64,000 nucleotides of DNA from Planctomycetota bacterium (lineage in GTDB: Bacteria; Planctomycetota; UBA1135; UBA2386). The position numbers were made by a program, and so were the translations under genes. Numbering within the stretch: position 1 is the stretch's first letter; every line of letters starts with the position of its first letter. Location of the stretch: positions 434,001 to 498,000 of the forward strand of contig JACKHZ010000010.1 in the NCBI GenBank assembly GCA_020638735.1, written 5' to 3'. Of the stretch, positions 33,498 to 42,235 are shown piece after piece. Below the pieces are notes generated by a model, which saw only the letters and a program-made list of their open reading frames with translations, had not been told where the DNA came from and made no database searches.

Positions 33498-33962
33498 ATG
33501 AGCGAGATGCGCTGGGGAGTCGTCGAGGCGCTGCTCGACTTCGTGCTGGTGCAGGAGCCCTGCACCCGCGACGAGTGGCCGGTGCTCGAGGGGCTGCTCG
33601 ATCGGTTGGCGGTGGCGGTGCCGCGCGGCGCCGGGTTTCCGGTTTGCGCGGGGGAGATGCCCAAGCACGACCAGCAGGCGTGGCGTCAGATGATCTGCCA
33701 GCGCTTTCCAGACTTCGGGTTCTACTCGGAAGTGCCGCCGCTCGACGAGCAGGGGGACCCGATCACCGATTTGGAGGTGGTCCACATGGGCGACGCGATC
33801 GACGACCTGCTCGACATCGCGCTCGAGCTCGACCGCGCCTCGTGGTGCCGCCGCCACGGCGCGCCGCACGACGGCGAACGCTACCTGTCGTGGGCGTTCT
33901 CCACGCACTGGGGCGCGCACCTGCGCGGCCTGCAGGGCTACCTGCACCACCTCATCTACTGA
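33498..33962 (+). CDS. DUF5063-like protein, 154 aa
   Basis: A soluble acidic helical protein. The conserved-looking section is VVHMGDAIDDLLDIALEL followed by WAFSTHWGAHLRGLQGYLHHL, which resembles DUF5063 domains (a Trp-x-x-x-Phe...His-Trp-Gly-x-His pattern). It begins ten bases after the hydroxylase FAD subunit stop and so may belong to that operon. No catalytic motif is evident and the role is unknown; the name is tentative. Confidence 0.6.
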   Translation: MSEMRWGVVEALLDFVLVQEPCTRDEWPVLEGLLDRLAVAVPRGAGFPVCAGEMPKHDQQAWRQMICQRFPDFGFYSEVPPLDEQGDPITDLEVVHMGDAIDDLLDIALELDRASWCRRHGAPHDGERYLSWAFSTHWGAHLRGLQGYLHHLIY

Positions 33963-33978
33963 AGGTCGCTCACCTCGT

Positions 33979-34015
33979 CCTTGCAAATCTCAAGTCTTCC
34001 TTGAGAATTGCAAGG
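33979..34015. promoter_or_regulatory. Imperfect 16-bp inverted repeat before the ATPase start
   Basis: CCTTGCAAATCTCAAG (33979-33994) pairs with CTTGAGAATTGCAAGG (34000-34015) with one mismatch and a five-base loop. The right arm ends directly at the ATG at 34016, so it covers the ribosome-binding site. It may be an operator for this ATPase or an RNA hairpin occluding translation. Confidence 0.75.
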
Positions 34016-35200
34016 ATGCTCGGGCGAATGCTGGCTCCCCTCGTCGAGGCGCGGCTGCGCCAGCTTCCAGTAGTCGCCCTGCTCGGGCCGCGCCAGGTCG
34101 GCAAGACCACCTTGGCCCGCATGGTGGCTGACGCCCTCAGCAAGGCGTCGCTCTACCTCGACCTGGAACGGCCGAGCGATCGCGCCCGGCTCGACGACCC
34201 GGAGCTGTTCCTCGGCCGCCAGGCGCGCAAGCTGACCATCCTCGACGAGGCGCAGCGCTTCCCGGAGCTGTTCCCGGTGCTGCGCTCCCTGGTGGACGAG
34301 CGGATCCGCAACGGCGAGAAGACGGCGCACTTCCTGGTGCTGGGGTCGGCTTCGCGCGATCTGCTCCGACAGTCGTCCGAGAGCCTGGCTGGACGCATCA
34401 GCTACCTGGAACTCGCGCCGTTCGGCTTGGCGGAGCTCGAGCAACAACGGGGCAAGCCGGACATCGACCGGCTCTGGTTGCGCGGCGGCTTCCCCGACAG
34501 CTACCTCGCTCGTTCGGACGCCGACAGCGCTACCTGGCGCGAGCAGTTCTTGCGCACCTACGTCGAGCGCGATTTGCCGCAACTCGGTCTGCGCCTCTCG
34601 TCGGAGGTCCTGCGTCGGCTGTGGTCGATGCTCGCGCACGGGCAAGGAGCCCAGCTCAACGCCGCGCGCCTGGCGTCCGGCCTCGGCGTCTCCGGGACGA
34701 CCGTGAAGCACCACCTCGACACCCTGACCGAACTGTTCATGGTCCGGCAGCTGCAGCCATGGTCCGGCAACAGTCAGAAGCGGCTGGTCAAGTCGCCCAA
34801 GGTCTACGTGCGCGACTCGGGCCTCGCGCATCAGCTTGTCGGCATTCCGGATCTCCACACGCTGCTCGGACACCCGCTCTGCGGCCCCTCCTGGGAGGGG
34901 TTCGTCATCGAGAACGTGCTCGCCTACCTGCCGTCGAATTGGCGGGCCAGCTACTACCGGACCAGCGCGCAGGCCGAGATCGATCTGGTGCTCGAGGGGC
35001 CGAAGAAGGTCTTCGCGATCGAGATCAAGCGCACGCTGTCGCCGGCTCTGAGCAAGGGCTTCCACAACGGCTTCGCCGACGTAGGGGCGACGCGGGGCTT
35101 CTGCGTGATGCCGGGCGGCGCGGCGTTTCCCTTGTCGCCCAAGGTCGAGGCGATGCCGTTGCGCGAGTTCCTGGGTGTGATGCGCGACCAGTTGGTCTGA
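34016..35200 (+). CDS. AAA-type ATPase with DUF4143 domain, 394 aa
   Basis: Walker A GPRQVGKTT near residue 24 and Walker B LTILDEAQRFPEL near 75-88. A central winged-helix region (ARLASGLGVSGTTVKHHLDTL) and a C-terminal DUF4143 domain with YVRDSGLAHQL, WEGFVIENVL, AEIDLVLE and a KxxFAIEIK strand (D...E-x-K, a restriction-nuclease-like core) follow. Proteins of this AAA_14-DUF4143 type are common in mobile or defence-like contexts with unproven roles. A second ATG at 34028 is possible. Its gene is preceded by a striking inverted repeat, which suggests self-regulation. Confidence 0.88.
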   Translation: MLGRMLAPLVEARLRQLPVVALLGPRQVGKTTLARMVADALSKASLYLDLERPSDRARLDDPELFLGRQARKLTILDEAQRFPELFPVLRSLVDERIRNGEKTAHFLVLGSASRDLLRQSSESLAGRISYLELAPFGLAELEQQRGKPDIDRLWLRGGFPDSYLARSDADSATWREQFLRTYVERDLPQLGLRLSSEVLRRLWSMLAHGQGAQLNAARLASGLGVSGTTVKHHLDTLTELFMVRQLQPWSGNSQKRLVKSPKVYVRDSGLAHQLVGIPDLHTLLGHPLCGPSWEGFVIENVLAYLPSNWRASYYRTSAQAEIDLVLEGPKKVFAIEIKRTLSPALSKGFHNGFADVGATRGFCVMPGGAAFPLSPKVEAMPLREFLGVMRDQLV

Positions 35201-35212
35201 GCTGCGCGTCGC

Positions 35213-38200
35213 TCAGCGTGCCCGCTCGCGCCACTTCGCGGCGTCGTCGGCGCGGCCGGTCGCCTCGTAGAGCTCGATCAGCGCCTTGACCGCGCGCTGC
35301 GCGTCGGCGTTGTCAGGGCCGTTGCTCGCCACCTGGAAGTCGTACCACGCGATCAGCAGCGGTTCGACCTCGTTCCAGCGTTGGGCCTTCTTCAGGAACA
35401 GGCCGAGCACGAAGCCGGTGGTTCGCGTGTAGAGGTGCTGTTCGCCGTGCGCGGCGACGCGCAGGTCGTAGGCTTCGCGCAGCAGCGCGATCGCGCCCGG
35501 CACGTCGTCGACGCGGTAGCGCAGCACGCCGAGGTCGTGCAGCAGCACGGTGACCTCCGACGCGTCGGGCGCGAACGTCTGCCGGCGGATCGCCAGCGCC
35601 TCGCGCAGCAGCGGTTCGGCGGCGGCGAAGTCCTTGGCGGCGCTGCGCAGCGCGCCGAGCCTCGCCAGCGTGTCGGCGATCGACGGGTGATCGGCCGGCA
35701 GCTCGCGGCGGTTGCGTTCCAGCACCTCGCGGAACAGTCCCTCCGCCTCGTCGTTGGCGCCGCCGGCCTTGCGCACCATCGCCAGGTTGTAGAGCGACTT
35801 GGTCACCGCCGGGTGTTGCTCGCCGAGCGTGCGGCGGCGGCCCTCGAGCACCGCCTCGGTCAGCGTCGTCGATTCGTCGAGGCGGCCCATCGCGAACAGC
35901 ACGCCGCCGAGGTTCTCGCGGGTGATCAGCGTCGACGGGTGGTCGACGCCGAGCACGCGCTCCTCGAGCGCGAGGGTCTCCCGGCCGAGCCGTTCGGCGT
36001 CGTCGCGGCGGCCGAGTTCGTTGTAGAGCGCGGCCAGGTTGCTCATCGCCAGCAGCGTGTCGGGATGTTCGTCGCCGTGCACCCGCCGCTGCGCCGCCAG
36101 CAGCGCTTCGCGCTGCGGCAGAGCCTCTGCGGGCCGGCCGGCGTTGAGCAGCGCCGCGCACAGGTTGCCGAGCGCGTCGAGCGTCCACGGGTGATCGGCG
36201 CCGAGGCGGGGTCGCAGCAGCCCGACGGCGCGTTCGAGGTCGGTCAGCGCCGCGGCGTGGTTCGCCAGCAGCGAGCGCACGTTCCCGAGCGACGTCAGCG
36301 CCCGCGCGCAGTGCAGGTGGTCGTCGCCGTGCGTCGCCGCGCGCAGGCGCAGCACCTCGACCAGTTCGCGCTCGGCCTGTTCCAACTTGCCTTGCTGGAT
36401 GTGCAGCAGCGCGAGCGAATTGCGGGCGTCGATGGTCAGCGGGTGGTGGATACCGCGCCCGCGCTCCTGTTGCGCGACCGCCTCGACGAGCAGCGCCTCT
36501 GCGGTGTCGAGCTCACCGAGCTCGGTCAGCAACTGGGCGAGGTTGGCGCGCGTCGTCACGGTGTTCTGTGCGTCGCGTCCCAGCGCCGACTCCTCGGCGG
36601 CGATCGTGCGTTCGTAGAGCTCGCGCGCCTCGGCGCGTCGCCCGCTGTGCTGCAGCAGCAGCGCCAGGTCGTTGTCGGCGCTGAGCACCGAGCGGTGTCG
36701 TTCGCCGAACATCGCCGCCGCAGCGGCTCGCGCGGCGCGGTAGGCCGCCTCGGCGGCGACGACGTCGCCGGCGTCGGAGCTGGCGCTGGCGAGGCCGAGC
36801 CGCGCCTTCAGCACGCCCTCGGCGCCGTCGGGAAGGTCCTCGCCGAGTTCGATCGCACGCTCGAAGTGGCGGCGCGCGGCGGCCGGATCGCCGAGTCTGC
36901 TGAAGCTGTTGCCGATCGTGAGGTGCAGTGCCGCCTCGACCTCCGGTTGATCGTCGAAGCTCCAGTCGAGCTGCAGCGCCGCCTGGTCGAGCACCTCGCG
37001 AACGGTGACGTCGACGCCCATGTGCTCGGGCGCGACCGCGGCGAGCAGGTCGTCGTTGAGGAACGAGTTGACGGCCTCGGCGACGCGCTGTTGGCGCACC
37101 GCCTCGGCGGCGTTGGCCACCGCCACCTCTCGCTCGGCGTCGGCGCGCGTCGCCTCGCGGCGGGCCTGCTGCGCGAACATCAAGCTGGTGGCGAGGCCGC
37201 CGATCAGCAGCAGCACGGCCATCGACAGGCTCGCAGCGAGCGCCTTGTTGCGGCCGATCCACTTGCGCGCCTCGGCCCACGCGCCGGTCTCGAAGGCCGC
37301 GACCACGCGGTTCTCGAGGTAGGCGCGCAGGTCGTCGGCGAGCGCGAGCATGGTCGGGTAGCGCGCGTCGGGGTCGTGGGCCATCGCCTTGTCGGCGATC
37401 GCGATCAGCTCGGCCGGTGCCCCCGGCGCGAGGCGTGCGAGCGGCGTCGGCGGGCCGGCCAGCAGCTGGCGCAGCATCGCGTAGGCCGAGCCGTCGTCTT
37501 CGCGCTCGTAGGGGGCCTCGCCGGCGAGCAACCGGTAGAGCATGGCGCCGAGCGAGTAGACGTCGGCGCGGGCGTCGAGCTGGTCGATCAGGCCGCGTGC
37601 CTGTTCGGGCGACATGTAGGCGGGCGTGCCGATGATGTCCCCGTCCATCGTGTAGAGGTGCGACGCGGAGTCGTGCGCGTGTTCGTGGCGGTCGGTGGCG
37701 ACGCGTTCGCCGGGCTGCGCCGGCGGCGTCACGACGGGCTGCAGGCGCACGTCGTGGCGGTCGGCCTCGCCGAGCACCCGCGCGATGCCCCAATCCATCA
37801 CGTAGACCTCGCCGAACGCGCCGACCATGACGTTGGCGGGTTTGAGGTCGCGGTGCAGGACCTTGCGGTCGTGGGCGAACGCCATCGCTTCGCAGACCCG
37901 CAGCAGGACCCCGACGGCGCGCGTCAGGTTCCAACCCTCCGTGCCGTCTGCGACCAGGGAGAAGATCTCCTCCAGGTCGCGGCCGCGCACGAGGCGCATG
38001 GTGAAGAACGCCCTGCCGTGCTCGTCGAGGCCGAGCTCGTGCACCGGCACGATGCCGGGGTGCTCGAGCTGGCCGGTGATCTGTGCCTCCTCGAGGAAGC
38101 GCGACAGGCGCCGTTCTTCGTCGGGCAGCGGTGTGGTGTCGTGGGCGATGTCGGCCGTGGTGCCCTGGCCGCGGTCGCCGAGCGCGACCTTCATCGCCAT

Positions 38201-38371
38201 CGGGCGTCGCAGCGCCTCGTCCCAGACGCGCAGGATCGCGCCCATGCCGCCGCGGGCGATCTCACCTTCGTGGCGATAGGCGCTGCTGCCCTCGCGCCGC
38301 TGGCGCAAGCGACCGAGCAGCTCGGTCAGTGGGCGAGTCGTGGGATCGGGCGCGGGCTCCTCGATGGCCAT
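35213..38371 (-). CDS. Ser/Thr protein kinase with transmembrane helix and TPR tail, 1052 aa
   Basis: A Hanks-type kinase (about 30-330): glycine loop GEIARGGMGAI, Lys61 in AMKVAL, catalytic loop HRDLKPANVM (173-182), DWG (193-195) in place of DFG, and GTPAYMSPEQA. One membrane helix lies near 377-397 (ASLSMAVLLLIGGLATSLMF). The remaining 650 residues are tandem TPR-like repeats of about 42 residues (for example TLGNVRSLLANHAAALTDLERAV and NLAALYNELGRRDDAERL), so the TPR region is on the other side of the membrane. This kinase-TM-TPR layout is frequent in planctomycetes. A TATCCT box is six bases from the ATG. Confidence 0.95.
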   Translation of the reverse strand: MAIEEPAPDPTTRPLTELLGRLRQRREGSSAYRHEGEIARGGMGAILRVWDEALRRPMAMKVALGDRGQGTTADIAHDTTPLPDEERRLSRFLEEAQITGQLEHPGIVPVHELGLDEHGRAFFTMRLVRGRDLEEIFSLVADGTEGWNLTRAVGVLLRVCEAMAFAHDRKVLHRDLKPANVMVGAFGEVYVMDWGIARVLGEADRHDVRLQPVVTPPAQPGERVATDRHEHAHDSASHLYTMDGDIIGTPAYMSPEQARGLIDQLDARADVYSLGAMLYRLLAGEAPYEREDDGSAYAMLRQLLAGPPTPLARLAPGAPAELIAIADKAMAHDPDARYPTMLALADDLRAYLENRVVAAFETGAWAEARKWIGRNKALAASLSMAVLLLIGGLATSLMFAQQARREATRADAEREVAVANAAEAVRQQRVAEAVNSFLNDDLLAAVAPEHMGVDVTVREVLDQAALQLDWSFDDQPEVEAALHLTIGNSFSRLGDPAAARRHFERAIELGEDLPDGAEGVLKARLGLASASSDAGDVVAAEAAYRAARAAAAAMFGERHRSVLSADNDLALLLQHSGRRAEARELYERTIAAEESALGRDAQNTVTTRANLAQLLTELGELDTAEALLVEAVAQQERGRGIHHPLTIDARNSLALLHIQQGKLEQAERELVEVLRLRAATHGDDHLHCARALTSLGNVRSLLANHAAALTDLERAVGLLRPRLGADHPWTLDALGNLCAALLNAGRPAEALPQREALLAAQRRVHGDEHPDTLLAMSNLAALYNELGRRDDAERLGRETLALEERVLGVDHPSTLITRENLGGVLFAMGRLDESTTLTEAVLEGRRRTLGEQHPAVTKSLYNLAMVRKAGGANDEAEGLFREVLERNRRELPADHPSIADTLARLGALRSAAKDFAAAEPLLREALAIRRQTFAPDASEVTVLLHDLGVLRYRVDDVPGAIALLREAYDLRVAAHGEQHLYTRTTGFVLGLFLKKAQRWNEVEPLLIAWYDFQVASNGPDNADAQRAVKALIELYEATGRADDAAKWRERAR

Positions 38372-38377
38372 GCCACG

Positions 38378-38383
38378 AGGATA
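38378..38383 (-). promoter_or_regulatory. -10-like box TATCCT
   Basis: Six bases before the kinase ATG at 38371, so the kinase could be transcribed without a leader even though the upstream gene is only 21 bases away. Confidence 0.4.
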
Positions 38384-38392
38384 GCGGCGCGC

Positions 38393-39706
38393 TCATCGAT
38401 CCAGCCGTCGCCTTGCCCGCTGTTGCAGCTCCGGCGCGACCAGCGGGTGCGTGCTCAGCGCCGTCACCCGCGTCGTCGCGGCCGCGTCGAGTTCGGGAAT
38501 GAACGCGCACCCGTCGGCCGCGGCTTCGTCCTCGCAGTCCCACAGCGCCTCGCGGAGCACCGCCGCCGCACCCGGCGCCTCGGGCATCATCGCCAGGGCG
38601 TGCACGGCGCGGCGGCGCGCGTGGGCGTAGCGAGCCTCGGCGGCGACCTGCACCAACAGCGGCGCCGAACGCGGGTCGCCCAGCCGGCCGAGCGCGTCGA
38701 GCTCGTGGATGACGTCCCAGCCGCCGTCGCGGGCGGCGTTCTCGGCGACGAACGTCTCGAGCGGCAGTCGATCGTCGCCGGTGGCGAACTCGGCCAGCAC
38801 GGCGCCGACCACGGTCTCGAAGTAGCCGCCGCGACCGCGCCACTGACGCGCCAGCTGCAGGGCGCGGATCGGGGGCAGCTGCTGCACGTAGTGGCTCAAC
38901 GCCGCGCGGCGCATGCGGTCGAAGCCCGACATTCGCGGCGCGTGGCCCTGCAGTTCGTCGGGCAGCGAGAACAGCTCCTCGGCGCGATCCAGCAGCCGCT
39001 CGTCGCCGAGCGCGCCGAGTACGCGCGCCGCCAGGCGGACCTTGCCGAACACGACGTCGTGATGCACGACCGCAGCCAGCGCGGTGCGCAGCGGCTCGCT
39101 GTCGCGGCGGCGCAGCGCGGCGAACAGCGCGTGCATCTGCTCGTGGCGCACGTCGCGGCCGAGGTCGAGCAGCGTCTCGAGATCGAGCGCGTCGTAGTCG
39201 GTGACCGGCGAGCGCAGCGCCCGGCGCGGCTCGGCGCAGCGCGCTTCTTCGAGGGCGAGGCGCAGCCACGTGGCCGCCGCGCGCGGCGGCAACTCGACGC
39301 GCGTCGCCCACTCGCGGCTCCACAACGCCGAAGTGACGCCGGCGATCGCGCCCTCGGCCGTGCCCGCGGCGGCGAGCCAGGCGCGGGTGGGGGCGTGACC
39401 CAGCCGCCACGCACCGGCGAGCACCTCGTAGGCGAGGCCGCCGTCGTCGTCCAGCGCCGACGTCAGCGGCTGCAGCGGCACGTCGAGCGCCACCAGCAGT
39501 TCGGCGTAGTAGCGGGCGCGGTCTTCGAGCTGCGGATCGACGCTCGGGTCGTGCAGCACGCAGCGCAGCACGTCGTCGTGGGCTGCGGCGCCGGCGGCCA
39601 GCGCGGCGACGAATCCCGCGCCCCGCCCGCGCTGCAGCTGGCCGAGGCGGGTCGTGCTCGGGTCGATCGGATCGCTCGGTCGGTTCAACGGCGCGAGCGT
39701 AGCCAT
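38393..39706 (-). CDS. HEAT-like repeat protein, 437 aa
   Basis: No specific family. The chain is almost all alpha-helix with Ala/Leu/Arg-rich helix pairs, for example LLVQVAAEARYAHARRRAVHALAMMPEAPGAAAVLREALWD, which reads as one HEAT/PBS-lyase-like unit. The start MATLAPLNRP at 39706 is preferred over an ATG ten codons upstream. It ends 21 bases before the kinase gene on the same strand, so the pair may be co-transcribed. It might be a scaffold or substrate of the kinase; that is inference from position only. Confidence 0.68.
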   Translation of the reverse strand: MATLAPLNRPSDPIDPSTTRLGQLQRGRGAGFVAALAAGAAAHDDVLRCVLHDPSVDPQLEDRARYYAELLVALDVPLQPLTSALDDDGGLAYEVLAGAWRLGHAPTRAWLAAAGTAEGAIAGVTSALWSREWATRVELPPRAAATWLRLALEEARCAEPRRALRSPVTDYDALDLETLLDLGRDVRHEQMHALFAALRRRDSEPLRTALAAVVHHDVVFGKVRLAARVLGALGDERLLDRAEELFSLPDELQGHAPRMSGFDRMRRAALSHYVQQLPPIRALQLARQWRGRGGYFETVVGAVLAEFATGDDRLPLETFVAENAARDGGWDVIHELDALGRLGDPRSAPLLVQVAAEARYAHARRRAVHALAMMPEAPGAAAVLREALWDCEDEAAADGCAFIPELDAAATTRVTALSTHPLVAPELQQRARRRLDR

Positions 39707-39770
39707 TGCGCCGGGGCCGTCACCCCCTCGCTTCACGGGCGCTTCACGGGGCGACCTGTCGGCGTCGGCT

Positions 39771-40679
39771 TCACGGGACGCTGGCGGCAGCTTCGACGGC
39801 GGCTCGCACGGTGCGTTCGTAGACGTCTACGGTGTCTTCGATCCGCGTGCCGTAGCCGCCGCCCATCACCGTGACGTGTGGCACCCCGAGCTGGCGCACC
39901 GCCTCGAACACCAGCTCGTCGCGCGCCGCGAGGCCGCGCTTGCTCAGCGCCAGCCGGCCGAGGCGGTCCCCGGCGAACGGATCGGCGCCGCTGAGGTAGA
40001 AGACGAGCTGCGGCGCGCTGCGCGCGATCGCCGCGGCGAGGCCGTCGCGGAGCCTTGCCAGGTACTCGTCGTCGCCGGTGCCGGTCGGCAGCGCGATGTC
40101 GAGGTCGCTGGTGGCCTTCTCGGCGGGGAAGTTGGCGTCGCCGTGCACCGAGAAGGTGAACACGCTCGGGTCGTCGGCGAACACCGCGGCGGTGCCATCA
40201 CCCTGGTGCACGTCGGTGTCCACGATCAGCACCCGGCCGACGCCGAGTTCGGATTGCGCGATCCGGGCGGCGACCGCACAGTCGTTGTAGACGCAGTAGC
40301 CGGCGCCGCGGTCGGCGCGGGCATGGTGGGTGCCGCCGGCCAGGTAGGCCGCCGCGCCGTCGACGACGGCGGTGCGCGCCGCCGCGATCGTGCCGCCGCA
40401 GCTGCGCCGCGAGCGCTCGACCAGCTCCGGACTCCACGGGAAGCCGATGCGCTTCATGGCCGCCTCGCCGAGGGTTCCGGCGGCGAAGCCGGCGAGGTAG
40501 TCGTTGGTGTGCACGAGTCGCAGTTCGGCGTCGGTGGCCCGCGGCGCCAGCAGCAACTCGACCCCTGTGGACGCCGGCCACGTCAGCACCCGCTCGCGCA
40601 GCAGCCGGTACTTCGCCAGCGGGAAGCGGTGCTCGGGCGGCAGCGGGAAGGTGAACGGGTCGGAGTAGAAGACGCGCAC
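39771..40679 (-). CDS. Histone deacetylase-superfamily protein, 302 aa
   Basis: Zinc-dependent deacetylase fold. Key pieces: RLVHTNDYLAGF; GGTHHARADRGAGYCVYND with the catalytic His-His pair; VLIVDTDVHQGDGTAAVFADD with the zinc ligands Asp and His; YLSGADPFAGDRLG with the third zinc ligand Asp; and GGGYG. All metal residues are present. Bacterial relatives act on acetylpolyamines or acetyl-lysine; the substrate is unknown. The start is a GTG, with TAGCAT 11 bases upstream. It is the first gene of a run with the HEAT protein and the kinase. Confidence 0.92.
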   Translation of the reverse strand: MRVFYSDPFTFPLPPEHRFPLAKYRLLRERVLTWPASTGVELLLAPRATDAELRLVHTNDYLAGFAAGTLGEAAMKRIGFPWSPELVERSRRSCGGTIAAARTAVVDGAAAYLAGGTHHARADRGAGYCVYNDCAVAARIAQSELGVGRVLIVDTDVHQGDGTAAVFADDPSVFTFSVHGDANFPAEKATSDLDIALPTGTGDDEYLARLRDGLAAAIARSAPQLVFYLSGADPFAGDRLGRLALSKRGLAARDELVFEAVRQLGVPHVTVMGGGYGTRIEDTVDVYERTVRAAVEAAASVP

Positions 40680-40866
40680 TGCGGGCCGGGATGCTAGGCG
40701 GCGCTCCTGCCGGTGGCAGCGACCATTCCGCGGCGGTTGCCGATGCGCCGCGGATCCGGCGCCGTGCGCCGCGCGAGGCGATGCCCGCGATCGGGCATTA
40801 TCTGGGATTGTGTTGGCCGATTCGGCCTGCCTGTCGCCTGCCGACCTGCCCCCCTGGAGCCCAACG

Positions 40867-42213
40867 ATGACGCATCACCTGACCCGAATCGTGGCGGCCG
40901 CCCTGGTCGTCTCTCCCGCCTTCGCCCAGTGGGTGCAACAGACCCCGGCCAATCACCCGAGCGCGCGGCGCTCGAGCGCGATGGAGTTCGTGCCGCAGAA
41001 CGGCGGGCTGATCCTGTTCGGTGGCCTGACGCCGGCCCTCAGCAACCAGACCTGGCTCTACGACGGGGCCGACTGGACGCTGCTGACGCCGCCGACGTCG
41101 CCGACGGGGCGCTTCGGCGCCGAGCTGATCTACGACCAGGCGCGCGGCGTCGCGGTGCTCTACGGTGGCCTCAACAGCCCGATCAGCATCCCGCCCCCGA
41201 CCAGTGAGACGTGGGAGTGGGACGGCGCGACGTGGTCGCTGGCGGCGCCGGCTGCCAACCCGGGGCCGCGCTACCAGTACGGCGCCTGCTACGACGCGCT
41301 GCGCGGCAGGACCGTGCTCTTCGGCGGCTCGACGTCGCAGTTGCTGGGGTCGCAGACCAACCAGACCTGGGAATACGACGGCGTGACCTGGAGCCAGGTG
41401 ACGACCGCCGGCAACCCGGGTGCGCTCGAGCGGCCGGCGATGTGCTTCCACTTCGGCATCGGCAAGGCGGTGCTGTTCGGTGGGGCCAATGGCGCAGGCA
41501 TGACCGGCAACACCTGGCTCTACGACGGCTTCGCCGGTACGTGGACGCAGGTCGCGACGACGGGCGTGGTGCCTCCGGCGCGGAACGCCGCGCGCCTCGT
41601 CTACGACGCTGCCCACGACGTCTGCGTGCTGCACGGCGGTCAGGACGCGTCCGGGCCGTTGTCGGACACCTGGACCTTCGACGGTGTCGGTTGGCGAGAG
41701 CAGAGCGGCGCGGCGCCGGTGGCGCGTGATCACGCGATGGCGTTCCTGCCGACGACCAGCCAGACCGTGCGCTTCGGCGGCTTCGTCGCCGCGCCGAACA
41801 CGCTGACGGACCAGACCTGGGAGTTCGGCGCCGCGACCTACGGCAGCGGCTGCCCCGGCAGCAACGGGACCCCGACCCTGAGCCCGGGCGGTGCGCTACA
41901 GCTCGGGCAGAGCTTCACCCTGGACATCGGCAACCTCGAGCCGAACTTCAACCTGGCGGTCGTCGTGCTGGGGCTGCAGAGGTTGCCGGGTCTCGACCTC
42001 GGGTTCCTGGGTATGTCCGGGTGTGTCGGCATCGCGTCGCCGGATCTCTTCTCGACCGTGACCGGCGCCGCGGGGCAGGCCTCCTGGACCTGGCCGAGCG
42101 TCGGCGGTCAGGTCGGCGTGTCGATCTACTGTCAGGCGCTGTGCCTCGACCCGGTGGCCAACGCGTTCGGCTTCACGGCCTCGAACGGCGTGTTCGCGAC
42201 CGTGCGCAACTGA
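40867..42213 (+). CDS. Exported Kelch-repeat protein, 448 aa
   Basis: The signal peptide MTHHLTRIVAAALVVSPAFAQ leads into six Kelch units (LFGGLTP...TWLYDG; LYGGLNS...TWEWDG; LFGGSTS...TWEYDG; LFGGANG...TWLYDG; LHGGQDA...TWTFDG; RFGGFVA...TWEFG), enough for one six-bladed beta-propeller. After this, residues about 325-448 are a separate beta domain starting YGSGCPGSNGTPTLSPGG and containing FTLDIGNLEP, a C-terminal domain common in planctomycete exported proteins. The ATG at 40867 was chosen because of the signal peptide. Binding partner unknown. Confidence 0.9.
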   Translation: MTHHLTRIVAAALVVSPAFAQWVQQTPANHPSARRSSAMEFVPQNGGLILFGGLTPALSNQTWLYDGADWTLLTPPTSPTGRFGAELIYDQARGVAVLYGGLNSPISIPPPTSETWEWDGATWSLAAPAANPGPRYQYGACYDALRGRTVLFGGSTSQLLGSQTNQTWEYDGVTWSQVTTAGNPGALERPAMCFHFGIGKAVLFGGANGAGMTGNTWLYDGFAGTWTQVATTGVVPPARNAARLVYDAAHDVCVLHGGQDASGPLSDTWTFDGVGWREQSGAAPVARDHAMAFLPTTSQTVRFGGFVAAPNTLTDQTWEFGAATYGSGCPGSNGTPTLSPGGALQLGQSFTLDIGNLEPNFNLAVVVLGLQRLPGLDLGFLGMSGCVGIASPDLFSTVTGAAGQASWTWPSVGGQVGVSIYCQALCLDPVANAFGFTASNGVFATVRN

Positions 42214-42235
42214 CGGCTCGCCGCAGCCCCGTCGG

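Noticed and set aside
29876..33664. A 1262-codon minus-strand frame opposite the molybdenum hydroxylase
   Set aside because: Low-complexity Arg/Val/Ala/His composition; the plus strand encodes three clearly recognised subunits.
34016..35200. AAA/DUF4143 protein as a phage or restriction component
   Set aside because: No neighbouring phage or methylase gene; only the generic family assignment can be supported.
35381..39874. A 1497-codon plus-strand frame opposite the kinase and HEAT protein
   Set aside because: Shadow frame; the minus strand has the intact kinase motifs and TPRs.
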